DNA of 64,000 nucleotides from Sinorhizobium terangae (GCF_029714365.1 NZ_CP121659.1:2896501-2960500); one strand, 5' to 3'; counted from the stretch's first letter, positions 46,311 through 55,526 are shown. Program-made: numbers and translations. Notes: generated from the letters alone by a model not told the origin.

Positions 46311-47303
46311 ATGGCATTTACGAGACTGACCCGCCGCGGCGCTATCGCGCTCGGCCTGACGGCGCTTTCCGCGCTGAGCCTTGGCACGACGGCGCAAGCG
46401 CAGGAGTTTCCGGACCGGCCGATAACCCTGGTTGTCCCCTTTGCTGCCGGTGGCTCGACCGACGTAGTCGCGAGAATCATCGCCCAGAAGATGTCAGAGG
46501 ATCTCGGCCAGCAGGTGGTCGTCCAGAACGTGGCGGGTGCCGGCGGCAATCTCGGGGCGGCCAATGTCGCGCGTGCCGACCCCGACGGCTACACGATCCT
46601 CATGGCCACGGTCGCGACGCACGCGCTCAACCCGCTGATCCTGAAGACAAAGCCCTATGATCCCGAGAAGGATTTTGCACCCATCTCGCTGCTCGTGATC
46701 GTTCCGAACGTACTGGTCGTCAATCCGGAACTGCCGGCCAAGAATGTCCAGGAACTGCTCGCCCTGCTCAAGGCGGCGCCGGACCAATACAGCTACGCCT
46801 CGTCGGGCAACGGAACGCCGCTCCACCTCTCGGGCGAGCTCTTCAAGAAGATGGCCGGCGTTGAGATGCAGCACATCCCCTACAAGGGCTCCGGGCCGGC
46901 GCTGAACGACGTCATCGGCAATCAGGTCCCGATCATGTTCGACAACCTTCCTTCGTCATCCGGACACATCAAGGCCGGGACCCTGCGGGCGCTCGCGGTG
47001 ACGACTGCCGAACGCGCGCCGTCGTTCCCCGATATTCCTACCATCGCCGAATCCGGTATTCCGGGCTATGAGACCTATACCTGGAATGCGCTCTTTGCGC
47101 CGGCCAACACGCCGCAACCGGTGATCGCGCGATTGAACGAGTCGGCGAAAAAGGCGCTTGCCGATCCGGCTGTCCAGAAGCGCATGGAGGAGTTCAGCGC
47201 CAAGATCGTCGGCTCGACGCCTGAGGAATTGGCGGCGCATGTCAAGGCGGAGCTTGAGAAGTGGACGCCTGTGGTACGTGACGCGAACATCCAGATGGAT
47301 TGA
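46311..47303 (+). CDS. TctC/Bug family tripartite tricarboxylate transporter binding protein
   Basis: 330-residue periplasmic solute-binding protein. A signal peptide with Arg pair (MAFTRLTRRGAIALGLTALS, ending AQAQ) precedes EFPDRPITLVVPFAAGGSTD, the family hallmark; QMMHIPYKG-like QHIPYKGSGPALNDVIGNQV and FAPANTPQPVI are also typical. ATG 46311 has GGGAGGA at 46296-46302. No TctA/TctB membrane genes are adjacent, so it is an orphan; members bind tricarboxylates, dicarboxylates or aromatic acids. Confidence 0.9.
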   Translation: MAFTRLTRRGAIALGLTALSALSLGTTAQAQEFPDRPITLVVPFAAGGSTDVVARIIAQKMSEDLGQQVVVQNVAGAGGNLGAANVARADPDGYTILMATVATHALNPLILKTKPYDPEKDFAPISLLVIVPNVLVVNPELPAKNVQELLALLKAAPDQYSYASSGNGTPLHLSGELFKKMAGVEMQHIPYKGSGPALNDVIGNQVPIMFDNLPSSSGHIKAGTLRALAVTTAERAPSFPDIPTIAESGIPGYETYTWNALFAPANTPQPVIARLNESAKKALADPAVQKRMEEFSAKIVGSTPEELAAHVKAELEKWTPVVRDANIQMD

Positions 47304-47345
47304 CGCTTTGAGGCAAGCGTTCGCGCTATCGCCCCTCATCCCGCT

Positions 47346-47500
47346 GCCGCAACCTTCCCCCGTTTCGACGGGGAGAAGGGACAAGCGGCGAGCGCATTAC
47401 AGTGCCGCGCGTCGAATCGGACGCGCTAAGGTCGCTGTAACAATTTGAATGGCTGCATGAAATCATGCAGTCCCCTCGCCCCACTTGCGGGGAGAGGGTT
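47346..47500. repeat. Mixed palindromes in the 47.3-47.5 kb gap
   Basis: The 237-base gap holds a CCCCGT/ACGGGG hairpin (about 47358-47373), a reverse RIME-like fragment (47400-47470, with GCCGCGCGTC...GACGCGC and ending ATCATGCAG), and a CCCTCGCCCC...GGGGAGAGGG hairpin. The last type is common in rhizobial gaps. It lies between convergent genes. Confidence 0.6.
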
Positions 47501-47540
47501 AGTCCTCGGGCTAAACCCAAGGAGAGGGGCAATCACGGGC

Positions 47541-49190
47541 TCAAACTTCCTTAGCCGCATTCCGCCCCGCGGCGAGGCCAGAAAAGATACAACCGCCGAG
47601 AAAGGTCCCCTCAAGCGCGTTGTAGCCATGCATGCCGCCACCGCCGAAGCCCGCCACTTCGCCTGCGGCGAAGAGCCCCGGCACCGGCTCGCCGGAAAGC
47701 TCCAGCACTTGGCCGGAGAGGTTGGTCTGAAGTCCTCCAAGTGTCTTGCGCGTCAGGATGTGCAGCCGAACGGCGATCAGCGGTCCGGCCTTCGGATCAA
47801 GAAGACGGTGGGGCCTTGCGGTTCGCAGCAACCGGTCGCCGCGATAGGCCCGCGCTCCGCGGATAGCGGTCACCTGGGCGTCCTTGGAGAAAGGGTTGGC
47901 GATCTCACGGTCGCGCGCCTCTATCTGCGCCCTGAGATGTGGAGCCGAAAGCCGGTTCTCGCCGGAAAGCCGGTTCATCCCCTCGACGAGATCCTCCAGC
48001 CGGTCGCGGACGACGAAGTCCTCGCCCTTGTCCATGAAGGCCTGTACCGGGCCGGGCGGATTTTTGCCAAGCCGCTTCAGGAGAAGTGCGACGCTCTTGC
48101 CGGTGAGATCGGGATTCTGCTCCGATCCGGAAAGGGCGAATTCCTTCTTGATGATCGCTCTCGTCAGGATGAACCAGCTGTAGTCGTGTCCGCTGCGCCG
48201 GATCGCCTCCAGAGTGCCGAGCGTGTCGAAACCCGGCATCGCCGGTGCTGCAAAGCGGTTGCCGTCGGCATCGCACCAGAACGAGGACGGCCCCGGGAGA
48301 ATGCGAATGCCGTGATCCGGCCAGATCGGGGCGAAATTCCTGAGGCCCTCGGTGTAGTGCCACATGCGGTCGGCGTTGATGACGGAGCCGCGCGCTCGGG
48401 CTGCAATTTCGAGCATACGGCCGTCGACGTGATGCGGTACGCCACTTACCATGGTCGCCGGAGGTTGCCCGAGGCGCTTGCGCGGCCAGTTTCGGCGTAC
48501 AAGCTCATGATTGCCGCCGATGCCTCCGGAACTCACGATGACCGCTCCTGCCGAGATCTCGAAGTCGCCGACGACGTCTCGGGCGCTGCGCTCGCCCCGC
48601 GCCACCGGATCCGCCTTGAGGATCGTCCCGCGGGCGCCCGTCACCACACCATCGGTCGTCACCAACTCGTCCACCCGATGGCGGAAGCGGAACCGCAGCA
48701 GGCCGCGGCTTTCCGCTTGCCGGGCCAGTCGGACAAAGGGTTCGAGAACGGCGGGGCCGGTGCCCCAAGTCACGTGAAAGCGCGGGACCGAATTGCCATG
48801 GCCGTGGGCAAGCCCGCCCCCGCGTTCGGCCCAGCCGACCACCGGAAACCAGCGAAGCCCAAGCGAATGGAGCCAGGAGCGCTTCTCGCCGGCGGCGAAG
48901 TCGAGATAGGCGTCAGCCCAGAGCCGCGGCCAGTGATCTTCCGGCCGGTCGAATTGCGACGAGCCCATCCAGTCCTGGCGCGCGAGTTCGCGGCAATCGC
49001 GAATCCCCATGCGCCGCTGCTCGGGACTGTCGATGAAGAACAGTCCTCCGAGCGACCAGAAAGCCTGGCCACCGAGATTCTGCTCCCCCTCCTGGTCGAG
49101 AACGATCACCTTGCGGCCACCGGCCGCAGCTTCGGACGCCGCCACGAGTCCAGCAAGGCCCGCGCCGATGACCAGGACATCACAATCCAT
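47541..49190 (-). CDS. FAD-binding dehydrogenase (KsdD/fumarate-reductase flavoprotein-like)
   Basis: 549-residue flavoprotein. The N-terminal dinucleotide fold is VLVIGAGLAGLVAASEAAAG, and the C-terminal FAD motif is VPGLFAAGEVAGFGGGGMHG. FAD-binding dehydrogenases of this group resemble 3-ketosteroid delta1-dehydrogenase and fumarate reductase subunits, but the steroid-pathway context is absent. No signal peptide. It stands alone. The substrate is unknown. Confidence 0.85.
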   Translation of the reverse strand: MDCDVLVIGAGLAGLVAASEAAAGGRKVIVLDQEGEQNLGGQAFWSLGGLFFIDSPEQRRMGIRDCRELARQDWMGSSQFDRPEDHWPRLWADAYLDFAAGEKRSWLHSLGLRWFPVVGWAERGGGLAHGHGNSVPRFHVTWGTGPAVLEPFVRLARQAESRGLLRFRFRHRVDELVTTDGVVTGARGTILKADPVARGERSARDVVGDFEISAGAVIVSSGGIGGNHELVRRNWPRKRLGQPPATMVSGVPHHVDGRMLEIAARARGSVINADRMWHYTEGLRNFAPIWPDHGIRILPGPSSFWCDADGNRFAAPAMPGFDTLGTLEAIRRSGHDYSWFILTRAIIKKEFALSGSEQNPDLTGKSVALLLKRLGKNPPGPVQAFMDKGEDFVVRDRLEDLVEGMNRLSGENRLSAPHLRAQIEARDREIANPFSKDAQVTAIRGARAYRGDRLLRTARPHRLLDPKAGPLIAVRLHILTRKTLGGLQTNLSGQVLELSGEPVPGLFAAGEVAGFGGGGMHGYNALEGTFLGGCIFSGLAAGRNAAKEV

Positions 49191-49267
49191 GAAAGGCGCC
49201 CTCCCCGCATCCCTCGACGTAACTGTTACGCAGACGTCAAGGTCAATTCAAGGGCTCGGGCCCGCCG

Positions 49268-50299
49268 CTATTTCTCGGTCAGCTTCAGCTCGATGCGCCG
49301 GTTTTGTGCCCGAGCTTCAGGATTGTCACCCTCGGCAATGGGCTGAAATTCGCCGAACCCCGCAGCCACCAGCCGGTCCGCAGGCACGCCCCTGGACATC
49401 AGAAACTTCACCACCGATGTCGCGCGGGCGGACGACAGTTCCCAGTTGTCGGCAAAACGGCCGGATCCCGACAGTTGCACATTGTCGGTATGGCCATCGA
49501 CGCGCAGGACCCAGTTGATCTCGGCGGGGATTTCTTTCGCGAGATCAAGAAGCGCCGTGGCGAGTTTCGCCATCTCCGCCTGGCCCTCCGGATTGAGGTC
49601 GCTGCTGCCCGATGGGAAGAGCACTTCCGACTGGAAGACGAAGCGGTCGCCGACGATGCGGATGTTTTCGCGGTCGGAAAGGATTTCCCGCAGGCGACCG
49701 AAAAAGTCGGACCGGTACCGGTTAAGCTCCTGCACCCGCTGAGCAAGCGCGACATTCAGGCGGCGGCCGAGATCCGCGATCTTGGCCTGGGATGCCTGAT
49801 CCTTTGCCTCCGACGCTTGAAGGGCGCCTTCAATGGCGGCGATCTGGCTGCGCAGCGCGGCAATCTGCTGATTGAGAAGCTCGATCTGGCTCATTGCGCG
49901 GGCGCTGACCTCCTTCTCGGATGCAAGCTCCGATCCGAGTCGGCCGATCTTCTGGTTCGCCGCTTCAGCGCTGCCGGCGCCCTGATTGAGCAACGCCTGC
50001 AGCCGCGAGCGCTCCCCCTCGGACTGGGCAAGCGAGGCCTGGAGGTTGGCAAGTGAATCCTCGAGATCCTGTTTGCCACTCTTTTCCAATGCCAAAAGCT
50101 GCGTCAGTTCGTTGATCTGGCTGTTCAGGCGGTTCAGCACCTCGTCCTTGCCGCTGATTTCCCGTCCGAGCAGGAACTGCGCCATCACGAAGACGCTCAA
50201 GAGAAACATGATCGCCATCAGCAACGTCGACAGCGCGTCGACGAAGCCCGGCCAATAATCAATCGTTCGGTGACTGCGACCTTTGCGGGCGAGGGCCAT
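49268..50299 (-). CDS. MotB/OmpA-like peptidoglycan-binding membrane protein
   Basis: 343 residues: a basic start, one membrane span (about 22-45, SLLMAIMFLLSVFVMAQFLL preceded by DALST), a long coiled coil (about 55-170) and an OmpA/MotB C-terminal domain (about 205-343) with RVDGHTDN and SSARATSVVKFLMSRGVPAD. The span with a nearby Asp (YWPGFVDALSTLL) matches the MotB proton-channel pattern. Cotranscribed with the MotA/TolQ-like gene five bases upstream. It is not beside flagellar genes, so flagellar rotation is unlikely. Confidence 0.8.
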   Translation of the reverse strand: MALARKGRSHRTIDYWPGFVDALSTLLMAIMFLLSVFVMAQFLLGREISGKDEVLNRLNSQINELTQLLALEKSGKQDLEDSLANLQASLAQSEGERSRLQALLNQGAGSAEAANQKIGRLGSELASEKEVSARAMSQIELLNQQIAALRSQIAAIEGALQASEAKDQASQAKIADLGRRLNVALAQRVQELNRYRSDFFGRLREILSDRENIRIVGDRFVFQSEVLFPSGSSDLNPEGQAEMAKLATALLDLAKEIPAEINWVLRVDGHTDNVQLSGSGRFADNWELSSARATSVVKFLMSRGVPADRLVAAGFGEFQPIAEGDNPEARAQNRRIELKLTEK

Positions 50300-50303
50300 G
50301 GGC

Positions 50304-51404
50304 TCAGTCGCCTCCGCTCTCGTCTACGCGGCGGAACTGCGCAATCGATTTGTCGCCATGCACCGCGATCCTCTCGGCTTGGCCGATCCGCGACGTCAGC
50401 TTGTCGAGCGTCTTGCGCATCGCCTTCGCTTCCTCCTGCTGCGCTTCGATCCAGTCTCTGAGCATCTGCTGCTCGCCGCGCATATTCTTGACGAGCCCCT
50501 GGATGCCCTCGGCCAATGAGGCCATTGCGGCCGTCGTGCGCTGATTTGCACCACCCTCCTGATTGAGCCGCGTGAGCTGATCGGCCAGCCGGCGCAGCTC
50601 TTCGATGGGCGGCTCCGCGGCAATGCTGATCGGCGAGGAGATTCCCGAACCGACGTCGGTCACCGAGGAAAGCCAGTTTTCGAGTTCCGTGTAAAAGCGG
50701 TTCTGGGCGCGGCCGGCCTGCAGATCGAGAAACCCCACGATCAGCGATCCGGAAAGCCCGAAGAGCGAAGCGGAAAAGGCCGTTCCCATGCCCGTGAGCG
50801 GCGCGGACAGGCCGTTCTTCAGGGAGCTCAGCAAATCTTCCGTGCTGCCGGTACCGGCGTCCAGGGACTGGATCACCGTGTTGATCGAACCGATCGTGCC
50901 GAGCAGGCCCCAAAAGGTCCCGAGCAGGCCGAGGAAGACCAGAAGGCCGGCGAGATAGCGGGTTATGTCGCGCGACTCATCGAGACGCGTGGCAATGGAA
51001 TCGAGAATCGAGCGCAACGCGATTGTGGAAATCGCGGTCGTCTGGCGACCGCCGATCAGTGACCGCATCGGCGCGAGCAGGACCGGGTCGCGTCCGACCT
51101 TGTCGGCGCTTCCGGCGGCACGAAAGGAGTTGAACCAGCGGACCTCCGGCCTCAGGCCCAGGACGTGATTGAAGGCGAGCAGGATGCCGATGAGCAGGAC
51201 GCCGAGAATGAGCCCATTGAGGCCTGGATTGCCGGCGAAGGCTTCACGGGCCTGCCTGAAGAGAATGGCGGCGACGAAACCAACGATGATCAGGAAAAGG
51301 ACCATCGTCCAGAAATAGGGCATGGGGCTCGAAAGCTTGTGCGGATTATAGTTCTCTTCCACGCTCTCCCGACCGTTCCATCCGGACAGATTGAGTTTCG
51401 TCAT
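50304..51404 (-). CDS. MotA/TolQ/ExbB-like proton channel protein
   Basis: 366 residues. Two membrane segments near the start (about 30-47 and 62-80), then a pair in the MotA/TolQ-like core (about 150-230: YLAGLLVFLGLLGTFWGLLG and GMGTAFSASLFGLSGSLIVG). A C-terminal cytoplasmic helix-rich tail (about 270-350) follows. Together with the MotB-like partner it is likely to form a proton-driven motor acting on the cell wall. No ZorC/ZorD-type defence genes and no flagellar genes are adjacent. The role is unknown. Confidence 0.72.
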   Translation of the reverse strand: MTKLNLSGWNGRESVEENYNPHKLSSPMPYFWTMVLFLIIVGFVAAILFRQAREAFAGNPGLNGLILGVLLIGILLAFNHVLGLRPEVRWFNSFRAAGSADKVGRDPVLLAPMRSLIGGRQTTAISTIALRSILDSIATRLDESRDITRYLAGLLVFLGLLGTFWGLLGTIGSINTVIQSLDAGTGSTEDLLSSLKNGLSAPLTGMGTAFSASLFGLSGSLIVGFLDLQAGRAQNRFYTELENWLSSVTDVGSGISSPISIAAEPPIEELRRLADQLTRLNQEGGANQRTTAAMASLAEGIQGLVKNMRGEQQMLRDWIEAQQEEAKAMRKTLDKLTSRIGQAERIAVHGDKSIAQFRRVDESGGD

Positions 51405-51431
51405 AGGTTAGCCAGACTCCCGGGTTCACTC

Positions 51432-51494
51432 CAGCGCCGCGCGCCCTCAGACACGCAAGGGTGCCGCAACACTTTGAATTACCGAAGCATTTCT
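51432..51494 (-). repeat. RIME-like element, reverse orientation
   Basis: CAGCGCCGCGCGCCC...CACGCAAGGGTGC then AACACTTTGAATTACCGAAGCATTT, matching 42781-42848. It lies between two same-strand genes; the rest of this 239-base gap has no gene. Confidence 0.6.
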
Positions 51495-51643
51495 CGAAAG
51501 CGATTCGAGAATTTGCATCGTCGGCAGCAGCACGGCACCGCTGGCCCGGAGACTAGTGGAACTTTGCGCCAAATTGAAGGGAAAACGAATGCCCCCGACG
51601 CATAACGCACCTGAGACTGCAAGGCTCGGGAGAGGGCCGTTGG

Positions 51644-52444
51644 CTACTTCGCCGGAACCGGGCGATGGATCACGTCACGCAGCGCCTTGGCGATGTATTC
51701 GTTGCCGCAAACGACCGAGCCGTCCTCGAGCGGCTTGCTGCCGCCGTCGACATCGGTTGCCCAGCCGCCGGCTTCGCGGATGAGCAGGATGCCGGCCGCA
51801 ATATCCCACGCGGCAAGGTCCCGCTCCCAATAGCCGTCATAGCGGCCTGCGGCCACGTAGGCGAGATCGAGCGCGGCAGATCCGAAACGCCGGATGCCGG
51901 CGACTTCGCCCATGACATGGCGAAGTTCGATCAGATATTTGCCGTGATTGCCGCGACCGAGATGCGGTGTCCCGGTGGCAATGACGGCGTCCGAAAGGTT
52001 CTTGCGAGCGCCGACGCGCAGCCGGCGATCGTTGAGGAAGGCACCACCGCCCTTCTCTGCGGTGTAGAGTTCATCCGTTGCCGGATTGAAGACGACGGCA
52101 GCGACGATTTCGCCCTGACGCTCAAGCCCGATCGAAACGGCAAAATGCGGGATGCCGTGCAGGAAGTTGGTGGTGCCGTCGAGCGGGTCGACGATCCAGC
52201 GATGCGCGCCGTCGGTCCCCTTGATTTCCTCGCCTTCTTCGCCGAGGAAGCCATAGGTCGGCCTCGCCTTCAACAGCTCTTCCCGGATGATCCGTTCGGC
52301 CTTGCGGTCGGCCTGGGAAACATAGTCGCTCGGTCCCTTCAGCGAGACCTGGAGGTTCTGCACTTCGCCGAAATCGCGCGCCAGCGACTTGCCGGCCTTG
52401 AAGGCGGCCTGGACCATGACATTGAGAAGGGCAGAACGGGCCAT
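51644..52444 (-). CDS. suhB: Inositol monophosphatase family protein (SuhB-like)
   Basis: 266-residue Mg-dependent phosphatase. Metal-site motifs are FLGEEGEEI, IVDPLDGTTNFLHG and the C-terminal WDIAAGILLIREAGGWATDV. Hydrolyses myo-inositol 1-phosphate or related sugar phosphates; SuhB of E. coli also joins rRNA antitermination complexes. It stands alone; the 282 bases upstream (52445-52726) hold only a hairpin. Confidence 0.92.
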   Translation of the reverse strand: MARSALLNVMVQAAFKAGKSLARDFGEVQNLQVSLKGPSDYVSQADRKAERIIREELLKARPTYGFLGEEGEEIKGTDGAHRWIVDPLDGTTNFLHGIPHFAVSIGLERQGEIVAAVVFNPATDELYTAEKGGGAFLNDRRLRVGARKNLSDAVIATGTPHLGRGNHGKYLIELRHVMGEVAGIRRFGSAALDLAYVAAGRYDGYWERDLAAWDIAAGILLIREAGGWATDVDGGSKPLEDGSVVCGNEYIAKALRDVIHRPVPAK

Positions 52445-52614
52445 GTGGCGATCCTTATGATAGCGAAGGCCGGCCGAGCCATCTCGAGCCGGACATTGAA
52501 CCTGTCTGACGTATCCCGCACGATGTCGCGCACGGCGCGAGCGAAGCTGCGGGTTTCGTCGTCAAAAAACCGAGTGAAGTCACTCCGTCCGCCGGGCTGA
52601 ATTAGGAAATGAGC

Positions 52615-52638
52615 AAGCCGCGGACAAAACCGCGGCTT
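52615..52638. terminator. Hairpin after the Sel1 gene
   Basis: AAGCCGCGG and CCGCGGCTT form a 9-bp stem with a 6-base loop, about 90 bases after the Sel1 stop. No clear T-run follows, so termination is only probable. Confidence 0.4.
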
Positions 52639-52726
52639 CAAGACCACAAAAGCCGCAGAAGTTCAAGCGAAATAGCATTGCTGCAGCCATCGACGCCAGT
52701 GACAACCGCCTTGGCGGAGACCTGCC

Positions 52727-53893
52727 TCACGAGGAACGGAACTTGTTCGCAGCCGCGAGCGCCGACTTCTGCTGCGTTTCGTTGAGGCCGAGATAGAAGT
52801 CCTCGAGCGCATCGTCCTTGAGGCCGGCGCGACGCGACAGCACATACCACTTTGCCGCCTCGACCGGATCCGGGCGCGTGCCGATCGCATTGACATAAAG
52901 ATGCGACAGCCGGTTCTGCGCGACGACATTGCCGCCTTCCGCCGCGCGCTTCATCCAGGCAAACCCTTCTTCGAGGTTGCGGTCGCCGGCGATCCCTTCG
53001 ACGAACCAGATGGCGATGTCGAGCTGCGCGGTATCAAAGCCGGCGCGGGCGGCGCGCAGCAGCCATTCGCGGGCACGCGCGCGCTTGTTCTCCTCTATGC
53101 CGTCGACATTGATGTAAATCTGCGAGAGAGCGTATTGCGCATCGGCGATGCCCTGCTCGGCGGATTTCTCGTAATAGGGCATCGCCGCCTTAAGGCCCTT
53201 CTCGCCCGGCATGTCGGCAACCAGCGTTTGCCCGTAATTGAACTGGGCCGAGGCATTGCCGAGATCGGCCGCCTTCTTCATAAGCTCTTCGGATTTCTTC
53301 CTGTCGCGCTTGACGTAGCGCCCCTCCACCAGGATCAGGGCATATTTGAACATGGCGGCCGGATCGCCGTTATTGGCAGCCTGTCCGTACCAGAAGGCCG
53401 CCTCCTTGGCGTTGCGCGCAACGCCAAGACCCTGTTCGAGGATCGATGCAACCAGCGTCTGGGCAGCGGGATCGCCGAGCTGCGCCCGCGGCAGCGCAAG
53501 ATCCATTGCCGTCAGATAATAGCCGCGCTGGAAGGCGCCATAGGCATCGTCCACTTTTCCGGTGAACGGCTTTTCTGCCGGGAGCGCCGGCAATTGCGCG
53601 CCCATGCGATCGAAGACATTGACGCCCTCCGAAGGCGTGCTGCCGTCTCCGGCCTTCGCTTTTTTTGCCGCGCCTGTCTCGGGCTTCTGCTGCGGAGCCG
53701 CCCCTTCCGGCACGATCGCCCCGTTGAAGGGTGTGATCCGGCCGCGCTTTGGCACAGTCCCCTCGTCCGCGACTCCATCCTCCGCCGGCACGCCCGTCGC
53801 CGGCTGCTGCGCGCGAGTCGGCACCGCCGCAAGTGCGACGGCCATAAAGAGGACTGCAGCCCGGCCAGGCTTCGACGACAAGCGGCTCAACAT
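52727..53893 (-). CDS. Exported Sel1-repeat (TPR-like) protein
   Basis: 388 residues. Signal sequence (LFMAVALAAVPTRA), a Pro/Ala/Gly-rich stretch to about residue 110, then at least five Sel1 units such as DPAAQTLVASILEQGLGVAR, DPAAMFKYALILVEGRYVKR and NASAQFNYGQTLVADMPG. Such periplasmic Sel1 proteins in rhizobia include ExoR, which acts as a signalling inhibitor, but this is a different protein. It follows the ThiE-like gene by 9 bases and is likely cotranscribed. Confidence 0.85.
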   Translation of the reverse strand: MLSRLSSKPGRAAVLFMAVALAAVPTRAQQPATGVPAEDGVADEGTVPKRGRITPFNGAIVPEGAAPQQKPETGAAKKAKAGDGSTPSEGVNVFDRMGAQLPALPAEKPFTGKVDDAYGAFQRGYYLTAMDLALPRAQLGDPAAQTLVASILEQGLGVARNAKEAAFWYGQAANNGDPAAMFKYALILVEGRYVKRDRKKSEELMKKAADLGNASAQFNYGQTLVADMPGEKGLKAAMPYYEKSAEQGIADAQYALSQIYINVDGIEENKRARAREWLLRAARAGFDTAQLDIAIWFVEGIAGDRNLEEGFAWMKRAAEGGNVVAQNRLSHLYVNAIGTRPDPVEAAKWYVLSRRAGLKDDALEDFYLGLNETQQKSALAAANKFRSS

Positions 53894-53902
53894 CGGACCG
53901 TC

Positions 53903-54556
53903 TTAATCTTCAAACCGTGGCGCTTTTTCGTCAAGCAGCGCGTTGACGGCCGCGACGACCGCCGGCGCCCGCTCCGGCTCGCCAAAGACGGCGAGGCGAA
54001 GTGCCACGAATTCGGCCCCCGTTTCGGCAACCGCGAGCACCGATTGCGGGTCCGTGCCGCCCATGACGACACAGGGGATTTCGATCATCGACGCCCACCA
54101 TTCGGCAAGTGCCAGATTTTTCGGATGCGGCTCCGGCTTGATATCACCGTCGGTGCGACCGAAGAAGATGTAATCCGGCCTGAGTTCGCCGATTTCGAGC
54201 GCATGGTGGCGGTCGGAAGCATTGCCGCCGCCAACGATCAGCTTCGGCGTGTGCTTTTCGATCGCATCGCCGAGGACATCGGCGCCCCCAACGATATGCA
54301 GGCCATCCGCCTTGGCACGTCCCGCGACGCGCGTGTCACCTTCGATCAGCGCCGCAGCCCCCGCCTTCTGGATCACCGGCACCAAGAGCTCGGCGTGCTG
54401 CTGGAATTCGGCGTCGCTGAGGCCGTATTGCGGCAGGATGACGGAAGCCACGTCGCCTCCCCGCAAAGCGCCGGCAAGCACCTTCGAACGCTGTGCGAGA
54501 TCCGGCATGTCCGGCACGACCAGCACAAGGCGGCAGCGGTTTTCTACATTGCTCAT
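53903..54556 (-). CDS. ThiE-like (thiamine phosphate synthase/TenI fold) protein
   Basis: 217-residue TIM-barrel protein. AAALIEGDTRVAGRAKADGL, HIVGG and DYIFFGRTDG parallel the ThiE segments for pyrophosphate binding, but the usual G(Q/E)DD and GxGPI motifs are changed. It may be a paralogue rather than the main thiamine phosphate synthase. ATG 54556 (MSNVENRCRLVLVVPDMPDL) was chosen; the frame extends 7 residues further. No other thi genes are near. Confidence 0.72.
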   Translation of the reverse strand: MSNVENRCRLVLVVPDMPDLAQRSKVLAGALRGGDVASVILPQYGLSDAEFQQHAELLVPVIQKAGAAALIEGDTRVAGRAKADGLHIVGGADVLGDAIEKHTPKLIVGGGNASDRHHALEIGELRPDYIFFGRTDGDIKPEPHPKNLALAEWWASMIEIPCVVMGGTDPQSVLAVAETGAEFVALRLAVFGEPERAPAVVAAVNALLDEKAPRFED

Positions 54557-54586
54557 AGTATCCGTTCCTGGCGGCACCCGCTCATT

Positions 54587-54674
54587 GCATGATTCCTTTT
54601 AAGGACAAAATCATGCAGCACTTCAAAGTGCTACAGCGATCTTGGCGCGTCCGATTGGGCGCGCGGCGCTGTAG
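54587..54674 (+). repeat. RIME-like element, GCATGAT variant
   Basis: GCATGATTCCTTTTAAGGAC, AAAATCATGCAGCACTTCAA and GTGCTACAGCGATCTTGGCG followed by a GCGTCC/GGGCGCGC palindrome and GGCGCTGTAG. Same build as 30835-30938. It lies between divergent genes. Confidence 0.75.
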
Positions 54675-54746
54675 GAGCGAAGCCGCCACTCGATTTCGTT
54701 CGGGAAAACCGATAGACGGAGATGACAAAAGGATCAACCGCCACCC

Positions 54747-55526
54747 ATGCTTCCCGATTTCGACTTCTATCTCGTCGCCATCCCCGCAGTCCTGCTCGTA
54801 GGCCTTAGCAAGGGCGGCATGGGCGAAGCGCTTTCGTTGATGGGGGTTCCGATCCTGTCGATGGCGGTATCGCCTGTCCAGGCGGCCGCGCTGCTGCTGC
54901 CGATCCTCATTGCCATGGATATCGTCTCCTTGTGGATCTGGCGCAAACATGGCGACCGGAAAACCCTCACGATGCTGCTGCCCGGCGCGATCGCCGGCAT
55001 CGCCATCGGCTGGGCGACCTCCGCCTATGTGCCGCGCGACGCCTTGAGGCTGATCATCGGCCTCATCACGGTCGTCTTCGTGCTGCGCTATGTCTATACC
55101 GTCTGGCGCAGTCGCAGTGGCGCCCCGATCAGCCCCAAGAAACAGCGCGCCGGCCCCGCCGCGCTCTGGGGCTCCCTTGCCGGTTACGGCAGCTTCGTCG
55201 CCCATGCCGGCGGCCCACCTTTTCAGATCTATGCATTGCCGCTGAAGCTCGCACCGCGTGAGTATACAGGCACCATCGTGCGCTTCTTCGCGATCCTCAA
55301 TGCGGTGAAACTCATTCCATATTTCGCCCTCGGCCAGCTCGATATCAGCAACCTGAAGACATCGGCCACGCTTTTCCCGCTGGCGATGGTGGCGACGGCC
55401 TGCGGCGCCTGGATCGTCCGGCGGATGAAGCCGCAGATTTTCTATCCGTTCATGTACACGATGGCCTTTATCGCCGGATCAAGACTTGTCTGGGACGGTC
55501 TTACCAGCCTCGTGTCGGGCGGCTGA
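54747..55526 (+). CDS. TauE/SafE family sulfite exporter-like permease
   Basis: 259-residue membrane protein with about eight spans. The first half has VGLSKGGMGEALSLMGVPIL, the second PPFQIYALPLKLAPREYTGT, the duplicated motif of TauE/SafE proteins. The ATG at 54747 follows AAAGGAT. Family members move sulfite, sulfoacetate or other organic anions. A link to the sulfolipid operon at 12-15 kb is not supported by position. Confidence 0.87.
   Translation: MLPDFDFYLVAIPAVLLVGLSKGGMGEALSLMGVPILSMAVSPVQAAALLLPILIAMDIVSLWIWRKHGDRKTLTMLLPGAIAGIAIGWATSAYVPRDALRLIIGLITVVFVLRYVYTVWRSRSGAPISPKKQRAGPAALWGSLAGYGSFVAHAGGPPFQIYALPLKLAPREYTGTIVRFFAILNAVKLIPYFALGQLDISNLKTSATLFPLAMVATACGAWIVRRMKPQIFYPFMYTMAFIAGSRLVWDGLTSLVSGG

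Noticed and set aside
47445..49346. 633-codon plus-strand frame opposite the FAD dehydrogenase
   Set aside because: Runs through a repeat-rich gap and the antisense of a well formed flavoprotein; no domain seen.
49268..51404. Zorya anti-phage system (ZorAB)
   Set aside because: Only MotA/MotB-like genes are present; no ZorC/ZorD or ZorE-type helicase or nuclease lies beside them.
54747..55526. Sulfite exporter linked to sulfolipid synthesis
   Set aside because: TauE/SafE proteins carry varied anions and this gene is about 40 kb from sqdBDC with no shared signals.
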